This document shows, one piece after another, positions 6,834 to 15,253 of a stretch of 61,031 bases of DNA. Origin of the DNA: a virus; IMG/VR virus record IMGVR_UViG_3300028384_000043, positions 1 through 61,031 of that record. One strand, given 5' to 3'. Positions within the stretch are counted from its first letter, which is position 1, and the number at the start of each line of letters is the position of its first letter. The position numbers and the translations under genes were made by a program. A model generated the notes under the pieces. It was not told the DNA's origin and made no database searches. It saw only the letters and a list, made by a program, of their open reading frames with translations.

Positions 6834-6975
6834 ATACGCGCAACAAGCGAGAGCTACCAAAAGGAAACGTAAAGTTTCAAAAATGAAAAAATTTCCAGAT
6901 TATTCTGGAGATGGCAAGATTACTAAAAAAGACATCTTGATGGGTAGAGGTATTATCCCTAAAAAGAAGAAGTGA
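6826..6975 (+). CDS. Basic miniprotein with a single EF-hand-like loop
   Basis: Forty-nine residues read from ATG behind AAGGAGGTACTA. A Lys/Arg-rich N-terminus (TKRKRKVSKMKK) is followed by FPDYSGDGKITKKDILMGRG. The 12-residue segment starting at D25 has Asp/Ser/Asp/Gly/Ile/Asp at EF-hand loop positions 1, 3, 5, 6, 8 and 12, so Ca2+ binding is plausible. It overlaps TerS by 8 bases and its stop overlaps the next start (GTGA). Similar miniproteins are familiar beside marine phage terminases. Confidence 0.65.
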   Translation: MTKYAQQARATKRKRKVSKMKKFPDYSGDGKITKKDILMGRGIIPKKKK

Positions 6976-7748
6976 TCGTAGCTGTAACTGGAGCCAATGG
7001 GTATATTGGCCAAGAAGTTATAAAACAGCTTTCTAAAAAAGAAGGCATAAAAATCCTAACCTTTGATATAGATGACTGGGACATTCGACTGCCCTTATCT
7101 ATATGCAATCCTGAAGTAGACGTTGTTATACATTTAGCTGGTTTAGTAAAAGTTGGCGAAAGTGTCGCGCGGCCTACGGCCTACTACTATACAAATGTAG
7201 TTGGTACTAAAAATGTTATTGAAGCATTTCCAAACGCAAAAATGATTTTTGCATCTACGGGCGCTGCTTATGATCCGACCTCACCTTATGCGCTTTCTAA
7301 AATAGCTGCCGAACAAATAGTCCAGGAGCTCTGTCCCGATTACACGATATTTAGATTTTTTAACGTTGGCGGTGGTAAGCCAACAAATCCTGAAGGTTTA
7401 TATGCCGCGACCCAACGGGCCGTGGACCGTGGTTCGTTCACAATTTTCGGAAATGATTACGATACGGCAGATGGGACATGTGTCCGAGATTATGTGCACG
7501 TAGAAGATCTGTGCGCCGCATTGGTAGCGGCGGTCGGCCAACCGGGGTCTAAAAGTATCGAGCCGATTGGTTCCGGTAGGTCATATACAGTTAAAGAATA
7601 TGTTGACGCCTGGCTACTAACTAATGGTAAACTATTTAATGTGGAGTTTGGTCCTAGGCGACCAGGCGATAATGAACGGTCGGAGGTACCACACCTCTCG
7701 AGGTTCGTAAGTCCGACCAAAACTATATATGACATAGTGAGGTTATAA
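6972..7748 (+). CDS. NAD-dependent sugar-nucleotide epimerase (GalE-like)
   Basis: The 258-residue protein is a short-chain dehydrogenase of the extended sugar-epimerase type. It has a Rossmann GANGYIG at residues 7-13, the IHLAG motif, a YxxxK-type catalytic YALSK after the STGAAY segment, and a CVRDYVHVEDL stretch characteristic of UDP-glucose 4-epimerases. It is shorter than typical GalE (about 330 residues), mainly in the C-terminal substrate domain, so exact substrate is uncertain. GTG start, coupled to the preceding gene. UDP-Glc/UDP-Gal interconversion would supply donors for the collagen glycosyltransferases encoded at 32.7-34.6 kb. Confidence 0.85.
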   Translation: MIVAVTGANGYIGQEVIKQLSKKEGIKILTFDIDDWDIRLPLSICNPEVDVVIHLAGLVKVGESVARPTAYYYTNVVGTKNVIEAFPNAKMIFASTGAAYDPTSPYALSKIAAEQIVQELCPDYTIFRFFNVGGGKPTNPEGLYAATQRAVDRGSFTIFGNDYDTADGTCVRDYVHVEDLCAALVAAVGQPGSKSIEPIGSGRSYTVKEYVDAWLLTNGKLFNVEFGPRRPGDNERSEVPHLSRFVSPTKTIYDIVRL

Positions 7749-7750
7749 AT

Positions 7751-7861
7751 ATGCATTGTATAAACGCACCCCAAAAAAAGATGTCCATGAAGAAGGGCAA
7801 AAAGAATAAAGGTTATTCAGGAGGAAAGAAGAAAAGTGCCGGCAAAAAGAAAAACTACTAA
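7751..7861 (+). CDS. Lys-rich miniprotein, 36 residues
   Basis: MHCINAPQKKMSMKKGKKNK continues into a GYSGGKKKSAGKKKNY end. Nearly half the residues are lysine. It overlaps the next gene's GTG start. With its four neighbours it forms a run of tiny cationic proteins before TerL. DNA binding or condensation is the simplest idea. Confidence 0.45.
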   Translation: MHCINAPQKKMSMKKGKKNKGYSGGKKKSAGKKKNY

Positions 7862-8009
7862 AAAGAAAAGCGGAGCTAAGCCTACAAACCCAGCTCTATA
7901 TGCTAGAGTAAAAGCAGAAGCCAAAAGAAAATATAAAGTTTGGCCATCAGCTTATGCTTCTGGTTGGTTAACAAAGACTTATAAAGCAAGGGGTGGAGGC
8001 TATAGATAG
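7836..8009 (+). CDS. Basic miniprotein with a KVWPSAYASGWL motif
   Basis: Fifty-seven residues from GTG behind GGAGGAAAG. It reads KPTNPALYARVKAEAKRKYK followed by KVWPSAYASGWLTKTYK and a GGGYR end. This resembles the DUF5872-type protein of phages and large viruses, where a conserved PSAYA-WL-YK-RGG core follows a cationic leader. The next gene carries what looks like the second half of the same family, so the domain seems split. Function unknown. Confidence 0.6.
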   Translation: MPAKRKTTKKKSGAKPTNPALYARVKAEAKRKYKVWPSAYASGWLTKTYKARGGGYR

Positions 8010-8317
8010 TGGCCAGCTCTAAACCCAAAGGTGGACTAACTAAATGGTTCAAAGAAGAATGGGTTGATATAGGTAGAAAAAAGAAAGGTGGCGGACATGC
8101 ACCGTGTGGTAGAAAGAAAGCGTCGACAAAACGTAAAGGCTACCCAAAGTGTGTACCAAAATCTAAAGCAGCAAGTATGACTGCTGCTCAGAAAAAGAGC
8201 GCAGTAAAAAGAAAAAGAGCCAAAGCTCAAGGAGTGGGTGGTAAGCCAACAAACGTGAGGACTTATGCCAAGAAAAAAAGAAAAGCCAATACGAAGAACA
8301 ACAGGAAAAGGCGGTAA
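8009..8317 (+). CDS. Basic protein, DUF5872-like second half
   Basis: 102 residues from a GTG that overlaps the previous stop, with GGAGG upstream. GLTKWFKEEWVDIGRKKKG is followed by CGRKKAS, GYPKCVP and MTAAQKKSAVKRKRAKAQG. The Cys, Trp and repeated basic motifs match the C-terminal part of DUF5872-like virus proteins. The C-terminal 20 residues are almost all Lys/Arg/Asn. It overlaps the next gene by 53 bases. Confidence 0.6.
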   Translation: MASSKPKGGLTKWFKEEWVDIGRKKKGGGHAPCGRKKASTKRKGYPKCVPKSKAASMTAAQKKSAVKRKRAKAQGVGGKPTNVRTYAKKKRKANTKNNRKRR

Positions 8318-8561
8318 TTACCGAAAAACCAAGTCTGGTGCCGGTATGACCAAGAAGGGTGTAGCTGCGTATAGGCGCGCGAACCCCGGTTCTAAGTTAA
8401 AGACCGCTGTTACTGGTAAAGTTAAGAAAGGTTCTAAAGCTGCAAAGCGAAGAAAGTCATATTGCGCTAGGTCATTAGGACAGTTAAAACGAAGTTCTGC
8501 TAAAACTAGGAACAATCCAAACTCTAGAATTAGGCAGGCAAGGAGAAGATGGAAGTGCTAG
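8265..8561 (+). CDS. Highly basic protein, 98 residues
   Basis: Starts MPRKKEKPIRRTTGKGG and contains KSGAGMTKKGVAAYRRANPG and SYCARSLGQLKRSSAKTRNN. Lys and Arg make up roughly a third of the protein. GAGMTKKGV-YRRxNPGS is a recurrent phage and large-virus motif (DUF6321-like) of unknown function. It may package with DNA or bind RNA. It overlaps the previous gene by 53 bases and the next by 13. Confidence 0.6.
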   Translation: MPRKKEKPIRRTTGKGGNYRKTKSGAGMTKKGVAAYRRANPGSKLKTAVTGKVKKGSKAAKRRKSYCARSLGQLKRSSAKTRNNPNSRIRQARRRWKC

Positions 8562-8716
8562 AGAATATTTTAGGCATTTTGTTACTTATTTTTATGGGTT
8601 GGGCCGCTTATATGTCGTCACATATAATAGCTGAACGTAAAGCCGGCAAACACATACCACTACCTTGGGAAAAAAAGCCCAAAAAAAGAGGTAGACCGCC
8701 TAAAAAGAAAAAGTGA
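8549..8716 (+). CDS. Membrane miniprotein with an AT-hook-like tail
   Basis: Fifty-five residues: one transmembrane helix (ILGILLLIFMGWAAY, about 7-21), then a basic tail with PKKRGRPPKKKK. The R-G-R-P core is that of an AT-hook, so the protein could tether AT-rich DNA to the membrane. The start follows AGGAGAAG and the stop overlaps the TerL GTG. This combination is unusual and unassigned. Confidence 0.55.
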   Translation: MEVLENILGILLLIFMGWAAYMSSHIIAERKAGKHIPLPWEKKPKKRGRPPKKKK

Positions 8717-10356
8717 CAGAGCAAATTAAGATAGAATGCTATAAGTGCAAGAAACTTTTAGCAGATAACCTTGTTTTACCTAAAGGTTTGTGCGTTTATT
8801 GTGCTGCAGATGAAGCAGATCAGCTTCCCCAACCCCAAAAACAAGAAAAAACCTCAAAAAAAGAGCAAAATGCTCAAATTCGTGCGGAACAGGAGCTGGC
8901 AAAGCGTATTTTGTCCAGAAAACGCATGTTACCCTTCGTAGAAAAGTTTAATCCCGATTACCAAGCAGGCTGGGTACATAAAGATATCTGTAAAAGGCTA
9001 GAAAAATTTAGTCAAGACGTGGCAGATAAGAAATCCCCAAGACTTATGCTGTTTATGCCCCCTCGTCATGGTAAATCTACCTTAGCAAGTATTGCCTTCC
9101 CTGCTTGGCACCTTGGCCGTAACCCTGGACATGAGTTTATTAGTTGTTCTTACTCAGGTTCATTAGCTATGAGTTTTTCTAGAAAGGTTAGACAAGTGCT
9201 CAGAGAGCCAAATTACAAAAAAGTTTTTGAATCTACTAAATTAGACAAAGATTCACAGTCTGTAGAATCCTGGCAAACGACCGAAGGCGGCGGTTATGTA
9301 GCAGCTGGTGTTGGTGGTGGTATCACAGGTAAAGGTGCGCACATATTACTAATCGATGACCCAGTAAAAAACAGAGAAGATGCAGAATCAGAGAACAATA
9401 GAGAAGCAACTTGGGATTGGTACACTTCTACTGCCTATACTCGTCTTGCTCCAGGTGGAGGTATCTTGGTTATTTTAACAAGATGGCACGATGATGATCT
9501 AGCTGGACGTTTGTTGATGGCTGGCGAAAACGGAGCCGATGATTGGGAAGTAGTTAAATACCCAGCGATTGCAGAAGAAGATGAAGAGTTTCGTGCAACC
9601 GGTGAGCCGCTGCACCCTGAACGATACAATGTAGAATCTTTAGAAAAAATACAAAAAGCTATAGGCCCTAGAGACTGGACTGCTTTGTATCAACAGAATC
9701 CAGTATCCGATGAAGGTGATTACTTTACTAGGGATATGATTCAGTATTATGACCCAGCTGATATAGACTATGATAAGATGCGCTATTATACGGCCTGGGA
9801 TCTAGCTATTGGGCAACGAGATAGAAACGACTATTCTGTTGGCATAACTGTAGGTATTGACGAGTACGATAATATGTTCGTAGTAGATATAATCCGCGGT
9901 AAATACGACGGTTTTGAATTAGTAGAAAAAATATTAGATTTCTACGAACAGTGGAGACCTGGTATAGTGGGGATAGAACGTGGGCATATAGAAATGGCCA
10001 TCGGTCCTTTTTTGGAGAAACGTGTAGCAGAACGTAGATTACATTCTGCATATTTTAAAGATTTAAAAGTAGGGAGACGTGATAAAGAAGCAAGAGCTAG
10101 AGCTATTCAAGGTAGAATGCAACAGGGTAAGGTTTTTGTACCTGAAGATGCAGTCTGGACCGGGCCTCTTGTGGCTGAACTTTTGCGTTTTCCTAACGGC
10201 GTGCATGATGATCAAGTTGACGCCCTGGCCTGGGTGGGTTTGATGATGACAGAATACGCAACTTTTTACGAAGCACCAGAGCATGTACCTTCGTGGAGAG
10301 ATAGGTTAGAATTAATTGCAAAAGGGCCGAAAAAGAAATCGGCAATGAGTGCGTAA
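8713..10356 (+). CDS. terL: Terminase large subunit (packaging ATPase/nuclease)
   Basis: A 547-residue packaging motor. It opens with a zinc-ribbon-like pair CYKC/CVYC (residues 9-12 and 27-30), then an ATPase with PPRHGKS (116-122), a Walker B HILLIDD and a coupling motif LTRWHDDDLAGR. The C-terminal RNase H-like nuclease has its first acidic motif at YYTAWDLAIG, then GIERGH, and the final HDDQVDALAW. Such enzymes cut concatemers and drive DNA into procapsids through the portal. The GTG start overlaps the previous stop. The N-terminal zinc ribbon is not present in many TerLs. Confidence 0.95.
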   Translation: MTEQIKIECYKCKKLLADNLVLPKGLCVYCAADEADQLPQPQKQEKTSKKEQNAQIRAEQELAKRILSRKRMLPFVEKFNPDYQAGWVHKDICKRLEKFSQDVADKKSPRLMLFMPPRHGKSTLASIAFPAWHLGRNPGHEFISCSYSGSLAMSFSRKVRQVLREPNYKKVFESTKLDKDSQSVESWQTTEGGGYVAAGVGGGITGKGAHILLIDDPVKNREDAESENNREATWDWYTSTAYTRLAPGGGILVILTRWHDDDLAGRLLMAGENGADDWEVVKYPAIAEEDEEFRATGEPLHPERYNVESLEKIQKAIGPRDWTALYQQNPVSDEGDYFTRDMIQYYDPADIDYDKMRYYTAWDLAIGQRDRNDYSVGITVGIDEYDNMFVVDIIRGKYDGFELVEKILDFYEQWRPGIVGIERGHIEMAIGPFLEKRVAERRLHSAYFKDLKVGRRDKEARARAIQGRMQQGKVFVPEDAVWTGPLVAELLRFPNGVHDDQVDALAWVGLMMTEYATFYEAPEHVPSWRDRLELIAKGPKKKSAMSA

Positions 10357-10357
10357 T

Positions 10358-12478
10358 ATGGCATATAGTAAAAAACCAAAGAAAAATTTAACAAAAGCCG
10401 AACAACTGACACTTGCAAAAAGTCAGTGGAATGCATATACACGGGCTAGAGATTCAGGCCATGAAGAGTACATACACCTCGCAAAAAAATGCGACATGTA
10501 CTACAGGGGAGACCAATGGGATGAGTTTGACATGCAGCAGCTTGATGACCAGGGTCGACCAGCTTTAACAATCAATACTATTTTACCAACTGTAAATGCA
10601 GTTCTAGCAGAACAAAGTTCAAAGAAAGCAGATATACAATTTAAACCTAGGGGCGGAGGTAACCAAGATGTTGCCGACGTTCTTACAAAAGTTTATGCCC
10701 AAGTAGCTGACAACAATAAGTTAGATTGGGTAGAGCAACAAGTTTTTTCTGATGGGTTAATTCAAGACAGAGGATGGTTTGATGTGCGTGTGGATTTTGA
10801 CGACCATGTAAACGGAGAAGTTAGAATAGAGTCAAAAGACCCATTAGATATTCTTATAGACCCAGATGCAAAACATTATGACCCAAGAACTTGGAATGAA
10901 ATATTTGAAACCAAGTGGATGAGTATAGATGAGATAGAAGAACAGTACGGACAAAAAGAAGCTGATCAGTTACGCATGCTAGCAGAAACTGGCACGACTT
11001 TAGGTGCTGACTCTATGGAGTTTGAAGAAGAAAGGTACGGAGACAGTGATGAGTATAACTACGGACAACAATATCCTGGAGATCCGGAGAACGCACGAAT
11101 GCTCAGGTCGATTAGAGTTATAGAAAGGCAGTACTATAAATTAAACGACTGTATGTTTTATGTAGACCCAGTAACTGGAGATAAAAGAGAAGTACCATAC
11201 AACTGGGGTAAAAAGAAAAGAGAGCAGTTTGCAGATCAGTTCGGATTAGATATTATTCAGAAAAAAATGCGAAAGGTCCGCTGGACCGTGACCGCGGACA
11301 CCGTGGTTTTATTCGATGACTGGTCACCGTATCATCATTTTACGCTCGTACCATTTTTTCCATACTTTCGAAGAGGTAAACCGTTCGGTATGGTCCGAAA
11401 CTTATTATCACCCCAAGAACAGCTCAACAAAATTACTTCTCAAGAGCTACATATAGTAAATACAACAGCTAATAGTGGTTGGATTGTAGAGAACGGTTCT
11501 CTTTCGGGCATGACTGCAGATGATCTAGAAGAACACGGAGCAGAGACAGGTTTAGTATTAGAGTTTAACCGTGGGTCTACACCACCTGCAAAAATACCAC
11601 CTAATCAAATACCAACAGGTTTAGATAGATTAGGACAAAAAGCTGCGTCAAATATTAAACAGATAAGTGGTATAACAGACGCTATGCTCGGTATGGATAG
11701 CCCAGAAGTTTCTGGTGTAGCTATAAATGCTAAACAAAATAGAGGTTCTTTGCTTTTACAAGTGCCATTAGATAACTTAGCTAAAACAAGACAGTATTTA
11801 GCAGAAAAAATATTAAACCTTGTACAAGCTTATTACACAGAAGAAAGGATTATACAAATCACCGACGAATCTGATCCTTATAAACCTAGAGAAAAACTAA
11901 GAATAAACCAACAAACTCCAGAAGGTCAGATTATAAATGACCTTACTATAGGAGAGTATGATGTAGTAGTTGGTACTGCTCCTGCTAGAGATAACTTTGA
12001 CGAAATGCAGTTTGCTGAAGCTATTGAACTTAGAGGCGTGGGTGTACCAATACCAAATGACATGATTGTTGAGTACTCACATTTATCACGTAAAGCAGAT
12101 ATAGCAGAAAGAATTAGACAAATGGAAGGTACTGCTCCTCCAACAGAAGAACAAGTACAATTACAACAGTTCCAGATGGAGTCACAAATTAGAAGCACAC
12201 AGCTTGAGATAGCTAAACTTGAAGCTGAAGTAACTAACTTACAGACTTCTGCAGAGCTAAATATGGCTAAAGCACAAAACGAACAAATAGATCCACAGTT
12301 GAAGGTTGCTGAATTACAAAGTAAAATTCAATCTAAACGTGAAGAACTGGGTTTACGCGAGAAGTTGTCAGAGTTGACAAACTCAATGCGTAAAGACCAA
12401 AGCGATACTGCAGCTGCTGCTAAATTAGCGGCTGCGGCCATGAAACCACAAGGAGGTAACAGAAATGGCGAAAGATAA
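10358..12478 (+). CDS. Portal protein, P22 type
   Basis: About 706 residues from the ATG at 10358 (an upstream GTG in frame lies inside TerL's end). The order matches P22-like portals: an N-terminal clip/wing region with DMYYRGDQW and RPALTINTILPTV, a central stem region QEQLNKITSQELH followed by NTTANSGWIVENG, and the C-terminal SGVAINAKQNRGS helix. A long Gln-rich coiled tail (barrel) follows, about residues 560-700. It forms the dodecameric DNA gate joined to the adaptors encoded downstream. Immediately after TerL and before the scaffold, as expected. Confidence 0.9.
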   Translation: MAYSKKPKKNLTKAEQLTLAKSQWNAYTRARDSGHEEYIHLAKKCDMYYRGDQWDEFDMQQLDDQGRPALTINTILPTVNAVLAEQSSKKADIQFKPRGGGNQDVADVLTKVYAQVADNNKLDWVEQQVFSDGLIQDRGWFDVRVDFDDHVNGEVRIESKDPLDILIDPDAKHYDPRTWNEIFETKWMSIDEIEEQYGQKEADQLRMLAETGTTLGADSMEFEEERYGDSDEYNYGQQYPGDPENARMLRSIRVIERQYYKLNDCMFYVDPVTGDKREVPYNWGKKKREQFADQFGLDIIQKKMRKVRWTVTADTVVLFDDWSPYHHFTLVPFFPYFRRGKPFGMVRNLLSPQEQLNKITSQELHIVNTTANSGWIVENGSLSGMTADDLEEHGAETGLVLEFNRGSTPPAKIPPNQIPTGLDRLGQKAASNIKQISGITDAMLGMDSPEVSGVAINAKQNRGSLLLQVPLDNLAKTRQYLAEKILNLVQAYYTEERIIQITDESDPYKPREKLRINQQTPEGQIINDLTIGEYDVVVGTAPARDNFDEMQFAEAIELRGVGVPIPNDMIVEYSHLSRKADIAERIRQMEGTAPPTEEQVQLQQFQMESQIRSTQLEIAKLEAEVTNLQTSAELNMAKAQNEQIDPQLKVAELQSKIQSKREELGLREKLSELTNSMRKDQSDTAAAAKLAAAAMKPQGGNRNGER

Positions 12479-13505
12479 TACTACGACAGACGATAAGATC
12501 GAACTAGACGTAATGCCTGGGGCAGATCCAAAGACCGAAGAAGATGTAAAAGGTTTTGAAGTTGATATGAACTTTGAAGCTCCAGAAGAAGATGAAGTAG
12601 AATTTCCCAAGGAGGAAGAAATTGAAGAAGTCGAAGAACTTAAGGCTGACGAAGAACCATCTGAAGAGCCTGAAGCGGAAGCAGAAGAGGAAGTCGTTGA
12701 AGCTGCAGACGAAGTCGCAGAAGATACAGGAGAAGAAACAGTATTGGCAGAAGATGACGGAACTGCACAACAACCTGTTGAGCCAATACAAGAAGGACTT
12801 GATGAAGAAAAACAACCAATGATTCCAAAGTCTAGGTTTGATGAAGTCCTAGCAAAACAAAAAGCTTTACAAAAACAACTACAAGAAGCTACTAATCCCG
12901 TAGAAAAAATAGAAAATGCTCCTGAGTATGATTTTTCTGCTAAAGAAATAGAGTATCAAGAACATATTTTAAATGGCGAGCCAGAAAAAGCTGCTGCTCT
13001 TAGGTCAGAAATAAGAGAAGCAGAAAGAAAAACTATGCTATTTGAAGTGCAACAACAAATGGGCCAGACTGTACAACAAAGTACAGAAGCTGTTGCTTTA
13101 CAAAACAAAGCAATAGAATTACAAACTGCGCATCCTGAGTTAGATGAAAATAACGCTGCTTACAATGCGGACTTAACGCAAGAGGTTATGGACCTGAGAG
13201 ACGCGTTTATGATTCAAGGGTTTAGCGGGGCGGATGCTTTAGATAAAGCCGCTAAGTATGTTATAAAACCTGCTTCAGTAGTTGCAGAAACACCTGCACC
13301 TAATCTAGAACAGAAAGAAGTAGCACAGCGCAAAAAGGTAGCAAATACAAGTAAAAAATTAGCAGCAGCTGAATCTCAACCGCCCACAATGAAGACAGGT
13401 AAGCAGAAAGTTGAGAAGAAAGTTGATGTAAGTTTATTATCTGCAGATGAGTTTGAAGCTCTGCCGGATGAAACTTTACGTAGAATGCGTGGAGATTTCG
13501 GATAA
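12465..13505 (+). CDS. Capsid scaffold protein
   Basis: A 346-residue, very acidic protein. The first 110 residues are mostly Glu/Asp/Val (EEEIEEVEELKADEEPSEE). Then comes a helical region with FDEVLAKQKALQKQL and FEVQQQMGQTVQQSTEA, and a basic C-terminal helix (ADEFEALPDETLRRMRGDF). This acidic, coiled-coil design with a capsid-binding C-terminus is typical of P22/N4-type scaffolds. It overlaps the portal by 14 bases and precedes the capsid gene. Confidence 0.82.
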   Translation: MAKDNTTTDDKIELDVMPGADPKTEEDVKGFEVDMNFEAPEEDEVEFPKEEEIEEVEELKADEEPSEEPEAEAEEEVVEAADEVAEDTGEETVLAEDDGTAQQPVEPIQEGLDEEKQPMIPKSRFDEVLAKQKALQKQLQEATNPVEKIENAPEYDFSAKEIEYQEHILNGEPEKAAALRSEIREAERKTMLFEVQQQMGQTVQQSTEAVALQNKAIELQTAHPELDENNAAYNADLTQEVMDLRDAFMIQGFSGADALDKAAKYVIKPASVVAETPAPNLEQKEVAQRKKVANTSKKLAAAESQPPTMKTGKQKVEKKVDVSLLSADEFEALPDETLRRMRGDFG

Positions 13506-13715
13506 ACTGTGGTATAAATTAAACAAGTTCGCACGTAAGAGCGATATCTTACCGGGGTCGTGTCCGTAAAAAACGTTTTCGCCTGTTAGTGCGTAAAACT
13601 AACCGGAGTCGTACTCCGTAATTAACGAGAGCGTTTCCCCTACGACAGTGGGTATACGGATAAAAGTCGCTCCAAAAGTCGACTGGTTAATAACTTTAAT
13701 GATAGGAGAAATATC
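13506..13715 (+). ncRNA. Stem-loop-rich leader before the capsid gene
   Basis: This 210-bp gap holds no credible gene. Two related elements occur, CTTACCGGGGTCGTGTCCGTAA and CTAACCGGAGTCGTACTCCG. The second forms a perfect CGGAGT-CGT-ACTCCG hairpin and the first a shorter one. Downstream, GAGCG/CGCTC flanks CCC...GGG. It could be a promoter plus mRNA-stabilising leader that separates capsid expression from the genes before it, or a processing site. RNA activity is inference. Confidence 0.4.
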
Positions 13716-14861
13716 ATGGCAAATACTAACTTTGCTGCGTTGACCAGTGAGCAGTTAACCATCTGGTCTAGAGATTTCTGGCGTGTAGCTAGAAATATGT
13801 CCTTCATTAACCAATTCGCGGGTAGCGGTAACAACGCTATGGTTCAGAGAATATCTGAGCTAACCCAATCAGAAAAGGGAGCTAGAGCTGTATTAACACT
13901 TTTAGCTGACATGACTGGTGACGGTATTGTTGGAGACAACACTCTCGAAGGTAATGAAGAATCACTAAGAGCGTTCGACATAGTCGTAACAATCGACCAA
14001 CTAAGATTTGCGAACAGACTGTCAGGTAGACTGGCTGATCAAAAATCAGTTGTGAACTTTAGGGAACATTCAAGAGATGCTCTTGCTTATGCAATGGCTG
14101 ACAGAATGGACCAATTAGCATTCCTTACACTAAGTGGTATTGGATACAACTTGAAAAACAATGGTGGTCTAAGACCGTCAATGAATTCAGGTCAAAATCT
14201 AAACGATTTAGAGTTTGCAAGCACTATAAGTGCACCAACTTCTAATAGACATAGAAGAGTGGATGCAACTGGTGGTCTTGTAGCTGGTGATGTTACTGCT
14301 TTAGAAGCAGCTGACAAATTAAGCTACAGCACTATTGTAGATCTAAAAGCTTACGCTAAAGATAACTACATTAGAGGACTAAGAGGTGCGGGTAACGACG
14401 AGACATTCCATCTTTTCGTAACACCACAAGTAATGGCTGACCTAAAACTTGATTCAGACTTTCTTGCTAACGTAAGAAATGCTGGAGTAAGAGGACCAGG
14501 TTCAAGCTTGTTCTCAGGTTCATCATCTCTAATGGTTGATGGCATCATGGTTCACGAGTTTAGACATGTGTTTAATACAAGTGGCGCTTTATCTGGTACA
14601 TCATCAAACGCTGGTGCTGCTGGATATAAAGGTGGTGCAAATGCTGACGTAAACTACTCAAGATGTATTTTCGCTGGCGCACAATCATTAGCTATGGCAG
14701 ATATTGGAGTACCAGAAATAGTAGAAGACACATTCGACTATGGTAACCAAAACGGTATTTCAATTGGTAAAATATTCGGACTCAAGAAGCCAGTTTATCA
14801 TTCAGACCACACAGGTCAGGATGAAGACTTTGGTGTTATTGCGTTAGATGTTGCATACTAA
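13716..14861 (+). CDS. Major capsid protein (N4-gp56-like)
   Basis: The 381-residue product resembles the N4-gp56/DUF4043 family of HK97-fold capsid proteins: FWRVARNMSFINQFAGSG near the start, then FDIVVTIDQLRFANR, a central FREHSRDALAYAMADRMDQ helix and the HLFVTPQVMADLK segment. A strong AGGAGAAATATC ribosome site precedes ATG. It is followed by a clear terminator, which would isolate a highly expressed capsid message. The leader before it is structured. Confidence 0.88.
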   Translation: MANTNFAALTSEQLTIWSRDFWRVARNMSFINQFAGSGNNAMVQRISELTQSEKGARAVLTLLADMTGDGIVGDNTLEGNEESLRAFDIVVTIDQLRFANRLSGRLADQKSVVNFREHSRDALAYAMADRMDQLAFLTLSGIGYNLKNNGGLRPSMNSGQNLNDLEFASTISAPTSNRHRRVDATGGLVAGDVTALEAADKLSYSTIVDLKAYAKDNYIRGLRGAGNDETFHLFVTPQVMADLKLDSDFLANVRNAGVRGPGSSLFSGSSSLMVDGIMVHEFRHVFNTSGALSGTSSNAGAAGYKGGANADVNYSRCIFAGAQSLAMADIGVPEIVEDTFDYGNQNGISIGKIFGLKKPVYHSDHTGQDEDFGVIALDVAY

Positions 14862-14875
14862 TTGTGATATATTTT

Positions 14876-14906
14876 ATGGGTGGCTTTTATTAGCCACCCA
14901 TTTTTA
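14876..14906 (+). terminator. Rho-independent terminator after the capsid gene
   Basis: ATGGGTGGC at 14876-14884 pairs perfectly with GCCACCCAT at 14893-14901 (8-base loop), followed by TTTTT. This is the clearest plus-strand terminator in the genome. It explains separate, strong capsid expression. Confidence 0.88.
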
Positions 14907-14917
14907 AGGAGGAAATT

Positions 14918-15244
14918 ATGTGGATAGTATCAAATGAAGACAAATCAGTAGCTTCTACTTGGGGCGCAGTTATACATTTAAAAGCTGGCGAGCCAAGACA
15001 AGTTGGTGATGATTTGGGTTTACTTTGCTTACAAGCCGGATGCACGGAGGTAAAAGACGTCAAAGAAGCTCCAGTAGTAGAAGAAGCTCCCGTTGAGGAA
15101 GTTGTCGAAGAAGCTGCTGAAGAAAAATCTTTTGAGGACATGACCAAAGTGGAACTAGAAGCTTATGGCAGAACTATTGGTATTGAACTCGATAGACGTA
15201 AAAAGAAATCAGAGTTAATCGCAGAACTAGAATCTGCACAATAA
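14918..15244 (+). CDS. Capsid-linked protein with Glu-rich linker and SAP-like end
   Basis: 108 residues. The N-terminal 45 are beta-like (MWIVSNEDKSVASTWGAVIH). They are followed by a Glu/Val linker (EAPVVEEAPVEEVVEEAAEE), and the C-terminal 35 (FEDMTKVELEAYGRTIGIEL...SELIAELE) resemble SAP/Rho-N-type helical hairpins that bind nucleic acid. Similar small proteins accompany phage capsids as head fibres or decoration factors. RBS AAGGAGGAAATT. The role as head fibre is inference. Confidence 0.6.
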   Translation: MWIVSNEDKSVASTWGAVIHLKAGEPRQVGDDLGLLCLQAGCTEVKDVKEAPVVEEAPVEEVVEEAAEEKSFEDMTKVELEAYGRTIGIELDRRKKKSELIAELESAQ

Positions 15245-15253
15245 GGATAAGAT

